Assembly: GCA_023412275.1 (NCBI GenBank)
Contig: JAEYNY010000150.1
Span: forward strand, 1 to 26,453
From: Bacillota bacterium
GTDB lineage: Bacteria > Bacillota > Clostridia > Acetivibrionales > DSM-1351
Length of the DNA stretch: 26,453 bases
Direction of reading: 5' to 3'
The notes under the pieces are model-generated. The model had not been told where the DNA came from, did no database searches, and saw only the letters and a list, made by a program, of their open reading frames with translations. The stretch's first letter is position 1, and each line of letters begins with the position of its first letter. This document shows positions 8,444-16,003 of this stretch, piece by piece. A program made the position numbers and the translations under genes.

Positions 8444-9175
8444 ATGAATTTTGTATCCAGATGTAAGATGTACTTACTTATCAAGTACGAAACGCTATTA
8501 AGGAAATTTAAGATTGGGAGTGTATTTCCTGTACATTACATAGGAGGCAGTGAGGCTCTGCCGCCACCTCTTACCCTCGACGAAGAGACATACCTCCTTA
8601 ATAAGCTTGAACAAAGCGATTATGGCGTTAAAAGCATTTTAATTGAAAGAAATCTCAGACTGGTTGTTTATATTGCAAGAAAGTTTGAAAACACAGGTGT
8701 AGGAGTAGAAGATCTGATTTCCATAGGTACTATAGGTTTGATAAAGGCTATAAATACATTCAACCCTTCAAAAAATATTAAGCTTGCAACATATGCATCA
8801 AGATGCATTGAAAATGAAATACTTATGTATTTGAGAAGAAATAACAGAGTTAAGGCAGAAATATCTATTGATGAACCTTTAAATATCGATTGGGATGGTA
8901 ATGAGTTGCTGTTATCGGATATACTTGGAACCGATAACGACATGATTCATAGGAGTATTGAGGACGAGGTTGACAAGGAGCTTCTTGCTACAGCAATGAA
9001 AAAATTATCAGTAAGAGAAAAGAAAATAATGGAGCTCCGATTCGGACTATCCAACGGTGTTGAAAAAACCCAAAAAGAAGTGGCAGATATGTTGGGTATA
9101 TCTCAATCTTATATTTCAAGACTTGAAAAAAGAATTATCAGCAGACTAAAAAAAGAGATTAGCAGGATGACCTAG
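8444..9175 (+). CDS. sigE: Sporulation sigma factor sigma-E (mother cell), pro-form
   Basis: Sigma-70 family factor of 243 aa controlling early mother-cell genes. Residues about 1-30 form the pro-sequence. The conserved processing region HYIGGSEALPPPL (about 31-43) is cut by SpoIIGA. Region 2 contains NLRLVVYIARKF and DLISIGTIGLIKAINTF, and region 4 ends with a helix-turn-helix, EVADMLGISQSYISRLEKR. An AAAGGGG ribosome binding site precedes the ATG, 39 bp after spoIIGA. Sigma-K shares the family but not this pro-peptide or neighbour. Confidence 0.95.
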   Translation: MNFVSRCKMYLLIKYETLLRKFKIGSVFPVHYIGGSEALPPPLTLDEETYLLNKLEQSDYGVKSILIERNLRLVVYIARKFENTGVGVEDLISIGTIGLIKAINTFNPSKNIKLATYASRCIENEILMYLRRNNRVKAEISIDEPLNIDWDGNELLLSDILGTDNDMIHRSIEDEVDKELLATAMKKLSVREKKIMELRFGLSNGVEKTQKEVADMLGISQSYISRLEKRIISRLKKEISRMT

Positions 9176-9246
9176 AGAGAAGCCGTTGAGCCCTCAAAAG
9201 CAAGCTTGTCAAGGGTTTCAAGAAAAATATTTTGGATGTTAATTCA

Positions 9247-9275
9247 GTATAAATTAGGCCTTCATGGCAATAATG
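9247..9275 (+). promoter_or_regulatory. Forespore (sigma-F-type) promoter for sigG
   Basis: GTATA (9247-9251), a 14-bp gap and GGCAATAATG (9266-9275). The -10 matches the sigma-F/sigma-G pattern GGnnAnAnTR at every fixed position. It lies 37 bp before sigG, which in B. subtilis is switched on by sigma-F. Confidence 0.65.
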
Positions 9276-9312
9276 ATATTGCACAGTTATTATTGCTCTG
9301 GAGGTTTTTTAT

Positions 9313-10086
9313 ATGCTTATCAATAAAGTTGAAATATGTGGCGTTAATACATCTAAACTTCCTGTTCTCACTAACGAACAGAAAAAAGTACTATTTGAAA
9401 GAATGCACAAAGGCGATAATTCTGCTAGAGATGAGTTTATAAATGGAAATCTCAGGCTTGTATTAAGTGTTATTCAGAGATTTAATAATAGAGGAGAATA
9501 TGTAGATGATTTGTTTCAGGTAGGATGTATAGGTTTAATAAAAGCTATTGATAATTTTGATGTAAGTCAGAATGTCAAGTTTTCAACTTATGCAGTCCCA
9601 ATGATAATAGGAGAAATCAGAAGGTATCTAAGAGACAATAACTCCATAAGAGTCAGCCGTTCATTGCGAGATATTGCATATAAAGCATTACAGGCAAAGG
9701 AGAGGCTTACAACACAAAATTCAAAAGAGCCTACAATAGCAGAACTGGCTCAGGAACTTCAACTTCCCAAGGAAGATATTGTTTTTGCTTTGGATGCAAT
9801 TCAAGACCCTATATCGTTGTTTGAATCCGTTTACCATGACGGAGGAGATGCTATTTATGTAATGGATCAGGTCAGTGACGACAAGAATATTGACGAGAAT
9901 TGGCTGGAAACGATTTCTCTGAAAGAAGCCATGCGTAAACTTAATGATAGGGAAAAACTTATTCTCAATCTCAGATTCTTTGAAGGAAGAACTCAAATGG
10001 AAGTTGCGGATGAAATAGGAATTTCTCAGGCACAGGTATCAAGACTTGAAAAGACAGCATTAATGCATATGAAGAAGTATATTTAA
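9313..10086 (+). CDS. sigG: Sporulation sigma factor sigma-G (late forespore)
   Basis: Sigma-70 family factor of 257 aa for late forespore genes. The N-terminus NKVEICGVNTSKLPVL is characteristic of sigma-G and distinguishes it from sigma-F. Region 2 has NLRLVLSVIQRF and DLFQVGCIGLIKAIDNFD, region 3 RDIAYKALQAKERLTTQ, and region 4 ends in VADEIGISQAQVSRLEKTAL. The start ATG follows a GGAGG site. Gene order after sigE is the standard one, and it has its own promoter at 9247-9275. No truncation is seen. Confidence 0.95.
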   Translation: MLINKVEICGVNTSKLPVLTNEQKKVLFERMHKGDNSARDEFINGNLRLVLSVIQRFNNRGEYVDDLFQVGCIGLIKAIDNFDVSQNVKFSTYAVPMIIGEIRRYLRDNNSIRVSRSLRDIAYKALQAKERLTTQNSKEPTIAELAQELQLPKEDIVFALDAIQDPISLFESVYHDGGDAIYVMDQVSDDKNIDENWLETISLKEAMRKLNDREKLILNLRFFEGRTQMEVADEIGISQAQVSRLEKTALMHMKKYI

Positions 10087-10116
10087 TAAATATAAAGAAT
10101 TAAATATTTCATAACA

Positions 10117-10160
10117 AAAAAATTAGGACATATAATTATTAATATATGTCCTAATTTTTT
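10117..10160 (+). terminator. Terminator between sigG and ylmC
   Basis: AATTAGGACATATA (10121-10134) pairs perfectly with TATATGTCCTAATT (10143-10156). It is flanked by A residues on the left and T residues on the right, so it could act in both directions. Confidence 0.9.
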
Positions 10161-10178
10161 GATTGCGGAGGTCAATAA

Positions 10179-10439
10179 ATGAGAAGAGCAAGCAGCCTGA
10201 AGGATAAGGAAGTTATAAATGTTTCTGATGGTACACGGCTAGGAATGGTCTCAGATGTCGAAATTAACCTAAATGACGGAAGAATAGAGGGTATAGTAGT
10301 ACCTATACCAGGCAAATGGTTTGGGATGTTTGGAAAGGACAATGAATACATAATTCCATGGGAAAGCATTATAAAGGTTGGTGACGAAATAATACTGGTT
10401 GAAATGAACGAGAATATTATCAGAAAGTTTTTAGAATGA
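10179..10439 (+). CDS. ylmC: YlmC/YmxH family PRC-barrel protein
   Basis: An 86-aa single-domain protein matching the PRC-barrel pattern of the YlmC/YmxH family: SSLKDKEVINVSDGTRLG, then GRIEGIVVPIPGKWFGMFG and a terminal IPWESIIKVGDEIILVE strand pair. The family is found near sporulation genes in spore formers. Its molecular function is not established, and the sporulation link is based on conserved context after sigG. GGAGG stands ahead of the ATG. Confidence 0.85.
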   Translation: MRRASSLKDKEVINVSDGTRLGMVSDVEINLNDGRIEGIVVPIPGKWFGMFGKDNEYIIPWESIIKVGDEIILVEMNENIIRKFLE

Positions 10440-10530
10440 TAGCGGCTCTAGGTATACAAATATTATCAAATAAGGTAAAATGGAATCAGCATAAAAAACA
10501 CTTGCTTTTACAACAGGAGGATATAAACAA

Positions 10531-10995
10531 ATGAAGTGTCCATTTTGCGGTTTTATAGAAGATAAGGTCATTGATTCCAGACCCACAGATGAAGGTTCTG
10601 CTATCAGAAGAAGACGTGAATGTACAAAATGCAACAGAAGGTTCACCACATATGAAAAAGTTGAAAGTCTACCCCTGATGGTAATTAAAAAGGACAAGTC
10701 AAGACAACCCTTTGATAGGGATAAACTAATGAATGGACTCTTAAGAGCATGTGAGAAAAGGCCTGTTTCTATAAACGATTTGGAAAAAATGGTAGAAAAT
10801 ATCGAATCACAACTGCATAATTCACTTCAAAGAGAAGTAACTACAGAAGACATTGGTGAAATGGTTATGTCAAAGCTTAAAACCATGGACGAAGTTGCTT
10901 ACGTAAGATTTGCGTCTGTTTACAGGCAGTTTAAGGATATAAATACTTTCATGGACGAGCTTAGAAAACTGCTTAGGGATGAAAAAATTGAATAG
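10531..10995 (+). CDS. nrdR: Transcriptional repressor NrdR
   Basis: A 154-aa zinc-ribbon/ATP-cone regulator that represses ribonucleotide reductase genes by sensing ATP/dATP. The N-terminal ribbon has Cys at 3, 6, 31 and 34 (MKCPFCG and CTKCNRRF). The ATP-cone begins about residue 49 with VIKKDKSRQPFDRDKL and ends near the C-terminus. AGGAGG precedes the ATG. It is complete and of typical length, and a strong terminator follows at 11014. Confidence 0.96.
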   Translation: MKCPFCGFIEDKVIDSRPTDEGSAIRRRRECTKCNRRFTTYEKVESLPLMVIKKDKSRQPFDRDKLMNGLLRACEKRPVSINDLEKMVENIESQLHNSLQREVTTEDIGEMVMSKLKTMDEVAYVRFASVYRQFKDINTFMDELRKLLRDEKIE

Positions 10996-11013
10996 TTTAT
11001 ATAAAAAATATAG

Positions 11014-11043
11014 CCCATTCATTTTTGGTGAATGGGTTTTTTT
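11014..11043 (+). terminator. Terminator after nrdR
   Basis: CCCATTCA (11014-11021) pairs with TGAATGGG (11029-11036) around a 7-nt loop, then seven T residues. Confidence 0.93.
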
Positions 11044-11070
11044 GACTTTATTATAGTTTTATGTTAAAAT
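11042..11070 (+). promoter_or_regulatory. Promoter of the comM-dprA operon
   Basis: TTGACT (11042-11047), a 17-bp spacer with an extended TGT and TAAAAT (11065-11070). It sits directly after the nrdR terminator and 145 bp before comM. With the element inserted, transcription from here reaches only the 5' comM fragment and the left end of the element. Confidence 0.6.
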
Positions 11071-11214
11071 TTTATTCAATAGAACGATATCATTTCTTAT
11101 AATTCTTAATATTTTGTCTAAATTGGTAAGGTTTCTATTTAAAATTTCTTTTAGTTATATTCAAAATGTGTTTTACATCTAAATTTCTAAAAATTAAATG
11201 AGAGGGTCTTTTTT

Positions 11215-12111
11215 ATGGTCTCAAAGGTAAAGAGCTGTGCTCTTTTGGGTATTGACGGCTGTATTGTTGACGTTGAAACGGATATAAGCAATGGTATACC
11301 CAATTTTGACGTAGTTGGACTTGGCGATATGGCAGTAAGAGAATCACGTGAACGAGTCAGAGCTGCTATTAAGAACAGCGGTATTGATTTTCCCGTAAGG
11401 AGAATAACAATAAATCTGGCTCCTGCAAGTCTGAGGAAAGGAGGTTCAATGTATGATGTTTCCATCGCAGTAGGAATACTTGTAGCTTCGGATATAATAA
11501 AGAATACCAACCTTTCTTCATACATGTTCTTAGGAGAACTCTCTCTGGACGGGAGTATAAAGCCAATCGACGGAATTATCTCAATGGTTTGTTGTGCTGC
11601 TGCAAATAACATAAAGAATATATTTGTACCTGAAACGAATTCAGATGAAGCGGCAGTATTCAGTAGTGTAAACATTTTACCGGTAAAAAGCCTTAATGAT
11701 ATTATAAAACACCTGAATGGCGATATTATTATTCCATCCTACATTATAAATGTGGATAGTATATTTATGCATAATACTAAAGAAAGCTTGGATTTTTGTG
11801 ACGTTAAGGGACAGGCTAGTTTAAAGAGGGCAATGGAGGTAGCTGCCTGCGGTTCACATAATATGCTAATGATAGGTTCACCCGGTAGTGGCAAAACAAT
11901 GTTGGCAAAAAGGCTGCCGTCTATACTTCCAGACATGACATTCGAGGAAGCTGTACAAATAACAAAAATACACAGTATTTCAGGCCTTTTGCCGAGAAAT
12001 ACTTCTTTGATTACTCATAGACCATTCAGAAATCCACATCACACTATATCAGCAAAAACAGTTATAAAAATGAGGGAGACGGTAAAAGCATATTCGCTTA
12101 TATTATTATAA
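11215..12111 (+). pseudogene. comM: 5' fragment of comM/yifB, interrupted by the element
   Basis: The first 280 codons match the Mg-chelatase-like AAA+ helicase ComM (YifB). It starts VSKVKSCALLGIDGCIVDVE, has the Lon-like N-domain, then the chelatase domain with Walker A GSPGSGKTMLAKRLP and the motif HRPFRNPHHTIS. After codon 280 (12052-12054) the frame runs into element DNA and stops after 18 foreign residues. Walker B and the rest lie at 24435-25132. ComM aids branch migration during natural transformation in Haemophilus and other competent bacteria. This fragment keeps the P-loop but lacks Walker B, so it should be inactive. The ATG has GAGAGG upstream. Confidence 0.93.
12047..12073. other. 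Left attachment site (attL)
   Basis: The core TATCAGCAA (12047-12055) lies inside comM codons 278-281. After a 5-bp spacer comes GTTATAAAAATGA (12061-12073), the exact reverse complement of the arm at the right end (24420-24432). The comM-derived flank is to the left. Confidence 0.88.
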
Positions 12112-12294
12112 GCCTGACAGCTCAAAAATGAGCCTTAATTACAATACTATATATAAACAAATATATACTAATAGACAAAGGAGCGAATAAAGCCTATCGA
12201 CACAGGAGGACATAAGGTACATTGGTAGAATAGAATAATATATGTGTGGGAATAGAACTCGACAAATGCTATCAGCTATATTGGGGGGTGCGGA

Positions 12295-12555
12295 ATGATA
12301 GAATTTACTGAAAATTATTCGGATGCGGGATTGAGGAACTTGGGGTTAGTCATAGAGGATTTAATTATATTGCAAAGGCTATTAACCGATTCAGAATTTA
12401 GGCGGGTACATGGCATTGAGGATAACGTAGAGAGAGTAAATAAAATTGTAAATATCCTTAATAATAGGAAGGAACTACCGGAAAAATATAGAGGCTTAGT
12501 GACCGTTTGGAAGGGATTTGAGGGCATTTACGTTGAAGAAGAGATGTTGTTTTAA
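12295..12555 (+). CDS. Hypothetical protein, first gene of the element
   Basis: An 86-aa protein with no motif I recognise. It is acidic and appears largely helical (LRNLGLVIEDLIILQRLL, then DNVERVNKIVNILNN). There is no signal peptide or membrane segment. GGGGGG lies just ahead of the ATG, so it is probably translated. The 183 bp between the comM fragment stop and this gene hold only a short GCTCA/TGAGC hairpin without a T tract (around 12121-12134). The protein could be a small regulator or cargo; function is unknown. Confidence 0.6.
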   Translation: MIEFTENYSDAGLRNLGLVIEDLIILQRLLTDSEFRRVHGIEDNVERVNKIVNILNNRKELPEKYRGLVTVWKGFEGIYVEEEMLF

Positions 12556-12686
12556 TTCAGTTGTAAAAAGTATTTGAAACTAATAGTTTACCAACCCCAA
12601 TTTATGATAAAAAATGTATTGGAAGTGTTTGGAATTTAATGTAAAATTATTATATGGAATTAAAAATTAAGGAGGCTAATGATATT

Positions 12687-12941
12687 ATGAAGGAAATAAA
12701 AAAGAGGGTAAATATGAAATGTAGTGTTTGTGGAAATGACCAATTTTCATGCATTGATGAGAAAATTGATTTACAGGATGCTGATGACAATACAGAAATT
12801 AAGTGTTCTGATTGTGGTCGAGTAACAACTAAGGAGCAACTTATGGAGGATAACAGGTACATAATTGATGCAAATATTGATGATATAAAAGAAGAGGCTA
12901 TTAAGGAATTGAAGAAAGAACTTAAGAAAATGTTTAAGTAA
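12687..12941 (+). CDS. Small zinc-ribbon protein
   Basis: An 84-aa protein with two CxxC knuckles (CSVCG at about 12-16 and CSDCG at about 40-44) separated by an acidic stretch, then a charged helical tail rich in Lys/Glu. This is a minimal zinc ribbon of unknown role. I chose the ATG at 12687 because AAGGAGG (12669-12675) lies upstream with an 11-nt gap; the earlier in-frame ATG at 12654 has no site. It ends 12 bp before the next gene, a membrane-anchored protein, so the two are probably co-expressed and may act together. No enzymatic motif is seen. Confidence 0.7.
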   Translation: MKEIKKRVNMKCSVCGNDQFSCIDEKIDLQDADDNTEIKCSDCGRVTTKEQLMEDNRYIIDANIDDIKEEAIKELKKELKKMFK

Positions 12942-12953
12942 GGATGGGTATTA

Positions 12954-13442
12954 ATGGATTATTGGATGGTTTTTAAAAGCTTCTTTATAGACTTGGTAAG
13001 ATATGGGTTCCCTACTGTGGCAATAATTATATCGATTATTTCATTTATTGATTCAAGAAAAGCAAAAAGGATTCAATCACGGCTATATAATGTTGAAGAA
13101 AAGCTTAAGAAGTATGAGTTAGAAGAGAAGGAAAAGGAACGTGAAGATGCGACTAAGGCATGTGTCGAAGCCCGTATTATAAATATTTCCAAAAACAATT
13201 ACAAATTGAAAATATGGAACTCAGGTAAAGCTACTGCCTACAATGTTGACTTCAAGATTCCAGAAGAAAGTGAAGCCAATGTATTAAGAGAAAAAGTACC
13301 TTATGAGTATCTTGAATCAAGTAAGAGTTTTGAGGAGCATATTATTGTACATATGGGCACTGCTAATAAATTTGTAGTCACTACAACTTGGGCAGATAAG
13401 CAAGGAATTTCATATTCAAAAGAGCAAATAGTAACAGTCTAA
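12954..13442 (+). CDS. Membrane-anchored protein of unknown function
   Basis: A 162-aa protein with one N-terminal membrane helix (about 10-31, VRYGFPTVAIIISIISFI), a charged coiled-coil segment (about 34-68, rich in Lys/Glu) and a C-terminal domain (about 70-162) that looks all-beta, with an NSGKATAYNVDFKIPE stretch like Ig-like or arrestin-type folds. I infer that the beta domain faces the cytoplasm, since the coil is highly charged and the family type usually does. It follows the zinc-ribbon gene closely. Function is unknown; it could be a sensor or scaffold of a small defence or exclusion pair. Confidence 0.68.
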   Translation: MDYWMVFKSFFIDLVRYGFPTVAIIISIISFIDSRKAKRIQSRLYNVEEKLKKYELEEKEKEREDATKACVEARIINISKNNYKLKIWNSGKATAYNVDFKIPEESEANVLREKVPYEYLESSKSFEEHIIVHMGTANKFVVTTTWADKQGISYSKEQIVTV

Positions 13443-13511
13443 GCCTATCTTAGTAAATGTGGAAGTATAACGGATAGGATTAAATCATGATTTGCATAAT
13501 AATAAAGCATG

Positions 13512-13547
13512 AAAGCAATTGCCTTAAATCGGTAGTTGCTTTTTTTA
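13512..13547 (+). terminator. Terminator after the zinc-ribbon/membrane pair
   Basis: AAAGCAA (13512-13518) pairs with TTGCTTT (from 13536) with further weak pairing inside (GCC/GGT), followed by a run of T residues. It separates the first three genes from the excisionase-like gene. Confidence 0.8.
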
Positions 13548-13621
13548 TTTTATGCAATGTATTAAATATTTGAATATGTGAGCTATATATTGAAAGGCAT
13601 ATTATTAAGGGGGCGGGTTAT

Positions 13622-13810
13622 ATGAATAATGAGTTGACCGTAACAGAGGTAGCACAGGGGTTAGGTGTCACAGTACAAGCAGTAAGTTCTTATTTAAGAA
13701 CGGGTAAAATGTCAGGGATTAAAATAGGCGGACGGTGGAGAGTACCGAGCCAGTCAGTAGAGGATTTTTTAATTAAGTCAAATTCAAAGATAATAGGAGG
13801 ACTAAGGTAA
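13622..13810 (+). CDS. Excisionase-family (HTH_17, MerR-like) DNA-binding protein
   Basis: A 62-aa protein that is almost entirely one winged helix: LTVTEVAQGLGVTVQAVSSY is the helix-turn-helix and IGGRWRVPSQSVEDFL the wing and closing helix, the pattern of excisionase-family DNA-binding domains. GGGGGCGGG precedes the ATG. Its stop overlaps the next start (TAATG), so the two are translationally coupled. It is a candidate recombination directionality factor for the large serine recombinase, or a transcription regulator of the element. Directionality factors of serine integrases are very diverse, so the role is inference from size and context. Confidence 0.72.
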   Translation: MNNELTVTEVAQGLGVTVQAVSSYLRTGKMSGIKIGGRWRVPSQSVEDFLIKSNSKIIGGLR

Positions 13811-14448
13811 TGGGAGAAAAAGAATTAGATATGGAAATCGCAAGGCAAAACAGAGAAAATGCGGAGAAAGTAAAATCTATGATAGCTGCTAAAATCCGTA
13901 GAATGAGGGGCGAGGAGGTTGACGAACCTGTTAATGTGGATAAGAGATTGACATTAGAAGAGGCGTATGCACAAGGTAATGTTATTGAAGCAATAAAAAT
14001 CAAGACGGGGTATTATGACAAAATCGACCAAGAGAAGGAATTGAATGAGTTGCTTGCTGATATAGATATAGTTGCGGTGAAAGCAGAACTAAAAGAACTT
14101 GAAGGTAAGATTGCTGAACACAAGAATACCATTGATAGAGTGATTAAAACAACTACAGAACAGATTGAGGCTGAATATGAACAGGAAATTAGAAAACACA
14201 GGGCAAATGGTGGAATGAGAAACGGATGGCAAGAAATAAGCATACAGGATGAGTATCAAAATAGGCTTGATAATATCGAAAGCATGGATACTGTAAGAAA
14301 CTTAAAAAGTGAACTCGCTCAAATGCAAAACAGAAAAGCTAATTTAGCATATGCAGAAAATAAGTTTATTATGGATAATGCTTCATTGATTGAAGAGGAA
14401 AAAAAGCGAAAAAAATTAGAGCAAATAAGACTTGCAGGATTAGTCTGA
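13810..14448 (+). CDS. Coiled-coil protein coupled to the excisionase-like gene
   Basis: A 212-aa hydrophilic protein with long predicted coiled coils (about 75-120 and 150-205; Glu/Lys/Leu-rich heptad-like runs such as VKAELKELEGKIAEHKNTIDRV). It has no membrane segment and no catalytic motif that I recognise. It begins one base inside the stop of the HTH gene, so the pair forms one unit, closed by a strong terminator. Possible roles include a partner in DNA binding or partitioning. No function can be assigned from the sequence alone. Confidence 0.65.
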   Translation: MGEKELDMEIARQNRENAEKVKSMIAAKIRRMRGEEVDEPVNVDKRLTLEEAYAQGNVIEAIKIKTGYYDKIDQEKELNELLADIDIVAVKAELKELEGKIAEHKNTIDRVIKTTTEQIEAEYEQEIRKHRANGGMRNGWQEISIQDEYQNRLDNIESMDTVRNLKSELAQMQNRKANLAYAENKFIMDNASLIEEEKKRKKLEQIRLAGLV

Positions 14449-14475
14449 GGAGAGGCACAAGCCTTTCCTTTTTTT
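14449..14475 (+). terminator. Terminator after the coiled-coil gene
   Basis: GGAGAGGC (14449-14456) pairs with GCCTTTCC (14461-14468) including one G-T pair, loop ACAA, followed by seven T residues. It begins 1 bp after the stop codon. Confidence 0.92.
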
Positions 14476-14498
14476 ATTTTATACGGAGGTGATTGAAT

Positions 14499-14810
14499 AT
14501 GGCAAGGTTTTACAGTAATAGACCTTATTTATATTTGGCATACAAGTTGATACCAAACTTCCCCATAACTTCTCAAAAGATGTTGAATAGTGGAGTTGAT
14601 TTTAATGCTAATTGTGAGTTTGAGACAAACGATAAGATGCTAATTGAGTGCTTAAAACTGTATATAGAGGCAAGAAAGGGTAAGTATTGTCCAATATGGG
14701 AAGAGGGTTCTGAACCGCCCCCAACCGCTATAGAGGCAATAGAAAATCCAGTCGTGACAAATGATAAGGCGGAAGAATTCGAGGAGTTTAAACGCCTTTT
14801 AAGAATATGA
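14499..14810 (+). CDS. Hypothetical protein
   Basis: A 103-aa protein starting MARFYSNRPYLYLAYKLIPN. The ATG at 14499 is chosen over an upstream TTG because GGAGGT (14485-14490) is spaced 8 nt from it. It has an acidic, Pro-containing middle (EEGSEPPPTAIEAIENP) and a short charged C-terminal helix (EEFEEFKRLLRI). No domain is recognised. The short adaptor-like architecture is common among small genes of clostridial mobile elements. It is the first of three closely spaced genes leading to the iterons. Confidence 0.6.
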   Translation: MARFYSNRPYLYLAYKLIPNFPITSQKMLNSGVDFNANCEFETNDKMLIECLKLYIEARKGKYCPIWEEGSEPPPTAIEAIENPVVTNDKAEEFEEFKRLLRI

Positions 14811-14878
14811 TTTATGTACCATTTTTGAGACGAAAACCAGTAATGACAAGGCTTATAACAATTAGGGGGGTGGTAGTT

Positions 14879-15100
14879 ATGGCTCGTTATAAAGATGAAT
14901 TTGATAGTCCTGCGGGCATCAGAAAGATACTAAAAGCAATATGGGTACAGTTAAAGAATGATGATATAAATGTTCAGAAGGCAAAGGCATTGAGCAGTAT
15001 TGCCTATCAGATGCTTGGAACAATCATGGAAGAACGCAAGGCGGAAGAGGTTGAGGCATTGCAGGCACTAAAAGAGAAACTTGATAAGTTAGGAGGCTAA
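14879..15100 (+). CDS. Hypothetical small helical protein
   Basis: A 73-aa protein starting MARYKDEFDSPAGIRKILKA. The ATG at 14879 is preceded by GGGGGG and is preferred to the upstream extension from 14807, which overlaps the previous gene and has no ribosome binding site. It is helical, with a Glu/Lys/Ala-rich C-terminal half (EERKAEEVEALQALKEKLDKL) likely to form a short coiled coil. It ends 2 bp before the next gene, so they are probably co-translated. Function is unknown. Confidence 0.62.
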   Translation: MARYKDEFDSPAGIRKILKAIWVQLKNDDINVQKAKALSSIAYQMLGTIMEERKAEEVEALQALKEKLDKLGG

Positions 15101-15102
15101 AG

Positions 15103-15453
15103 ATGAACAAAGAGGCAATAATTAAGCGAGTTGAGGCACTATTGGAAAAAAGGTCACAAGTGATAACAGAGCCAAGTGAGGAGATGCAATCTTGCCTGTC
15201 ACTATATAGTATGGTAGTTAGATGTGTAATGGAAACAATCACAGACTATGAATGTTCACCACCAAACACTGAGTTTCTAATGGGTAGCACAGTATATCAG
15301 TATTTTTTTTCTGAGGGCGGGCTAAGCATCATATGCGATAAGATGCGGGACAGAGTTACTAAAAGTAGCTTATCCAAAGAGGGGCAACAGGAATGTCTGG
15401 AACTAATAGGATGTGCGGAGGCAATGTTTAATGAGCATATAGCGAATGAGTGA
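15103..15453 (+). CDS. Hypothetical protein upstream of the iterons
   Basis: A 116-aa protein with a start just 2 bp after the previous stop and GGAGG inside the end of that gene, so the two are coupled. It contains scattered Cys residues (CLSLYSMVVRC, ECSPPN, ICDKM, ECLELIGCAEA) not spaced as a classical zinc finger. It appears helical with no membrane segment. No family is recognised. It is the last gene before the iteron region and could serve replication or copy control, but that is only from position. Confidence 0.6.
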   Translation: MNKEAIIKRVEALLEKRSQVITEPSEEMQSCLSLYSMVVRCVMETITDYECSPPNTEFLMGSTVYQYFFSEGGLSIICDKMRDRVTKSSLSKEGQQECLELIGCAEAMFNEHIANE

Positions 15454-15603
15454 AAGAGCAGTCTGCCTCTTCCTCTTCCCTCTTCTTATTCTTTAGTTAT
15501 TCTTACATATATATATTTTTTTTAGTTTTGGTGCGTAGCACCCTCATCATATTTATTTGTATTAATTTTTATAAATAATCTTTATATGATAATTTTTATT
15601 GAG

Positions 15604-15695
15604 GGTCAAAATGTCAATTATCGTAAGGTCAAAATGTTAATTATCGAGAGGTCACAATGTCAATTATCATAAGGTCAAAATGTAAACTCACTTAA
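15604..15695. repeat. Four tandem 23-bp iteron-like repeats
   Basis: Four copies of GGTCAAAATGTCAATTATC-like units start at 15604, 15627, 15650 and 15673, exactly 23 bp apart. The first three are nearly identical; the fourth keeps GGTCAAAATGT and diverges after it. An AT-rich stretch (about 15545-15600) lies immediately upstream, and a GGTGC/GCACC hairpin (15530-15542) precedes that. Constant phasing beside an RHH gene and a Rep-like gene is what plasmid iterons look like. They could equally be operators of the RHH protein. No other gene is seen between 15454 and 15773. Confidence 0.72.
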
Positions 15696-15773
15696 TTTAC
15701 TCAATCCATGTATATTATGGCTGACAATGTAAGCTATTTATTGAAGATACTAATATTAAGGGGGATTGAGAGC

Positions 15774-15950
15774 ATGGCAAAAAAAAGACAATATGAGTTC
15801 GGTGAAGGAAAATTAACTAAAAGGATTACAGTAAGATTTACTGAGGAATTCAGACGCACGCTCGAAAATGTAGCCGAGGAGTTTAATATTTCAATGTCGG
15901 ATTTAATATACAGAGCAGTTGCAAAGGAATTGCAGAGCCTATCCAAGTGA
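15774..15950 (+). CDS. Ribbon-helix-helix DNA-binding protein
   Basis: A 58-aa protein with the CopG/Arc-type fold: a beta strand LTKRITVRFTEEF (about 14-26) and two helices, FRRTLENVAEEFNIS and MSDLIYRAVAKELQ. Such dimeric repressors control plasmid copy number, partition or toxin-antitoxin genes. I use the ATG at 15774, behind GGGGG, instead of an upstream extension from 15708. It lies between the iterons and the Rep-like gene, so it is a good candidate for an autoregulator binding the repeats. The last codons form the left arm of the following terminator. Confidence 0.8.
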   Translation: MAKKRQYEFGEGKLTKRITVRFTEEFRRTLENVAEEFNISMSDLIYRAVAKELQSLSK

Positions 15951-15969
15951 GTGGATAGGTTTTTATTTT
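15938..15969 (+). terminator. Terminator overlapping the RHH stop codon
   Basis: CCTATCCA (15938-15945) pairs perfectly with TGGATAGG (15952-15959), loop AGTGAG containing the stop codon, then TTTTT. It would limit readthrough into the Rep-like gene 44 bp on. Confidence 0.9.
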
Positions 15970-16003
15970 TGGAATAAGAATGGCAGACAAATGGGGGAAG
16001 ATT

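Noticed and set aside
9206..9442. 78-aa open frame between sigE and sigG
   Set aside because: It overlaps the start of sigG in another frame, has no good ribosome binding site and covers the sigG promoter; it is a chance frame.
11187..11675. 162-aa minus-strand frame opposite the 5' part of comM
   Set aside because: Antisense shadow of conserved comM coding sequence, with no supporting start signals.
15604..15695. Regular repeats as a CRISPR array
   Set aside because: The units are contiguous at a 23-bp period without unique spacers, and there are no cas genes. Iterons or operators fit better. Multiple terminal repeats of an IS21-like insertion sequence were also considered but no transposase genes are present.
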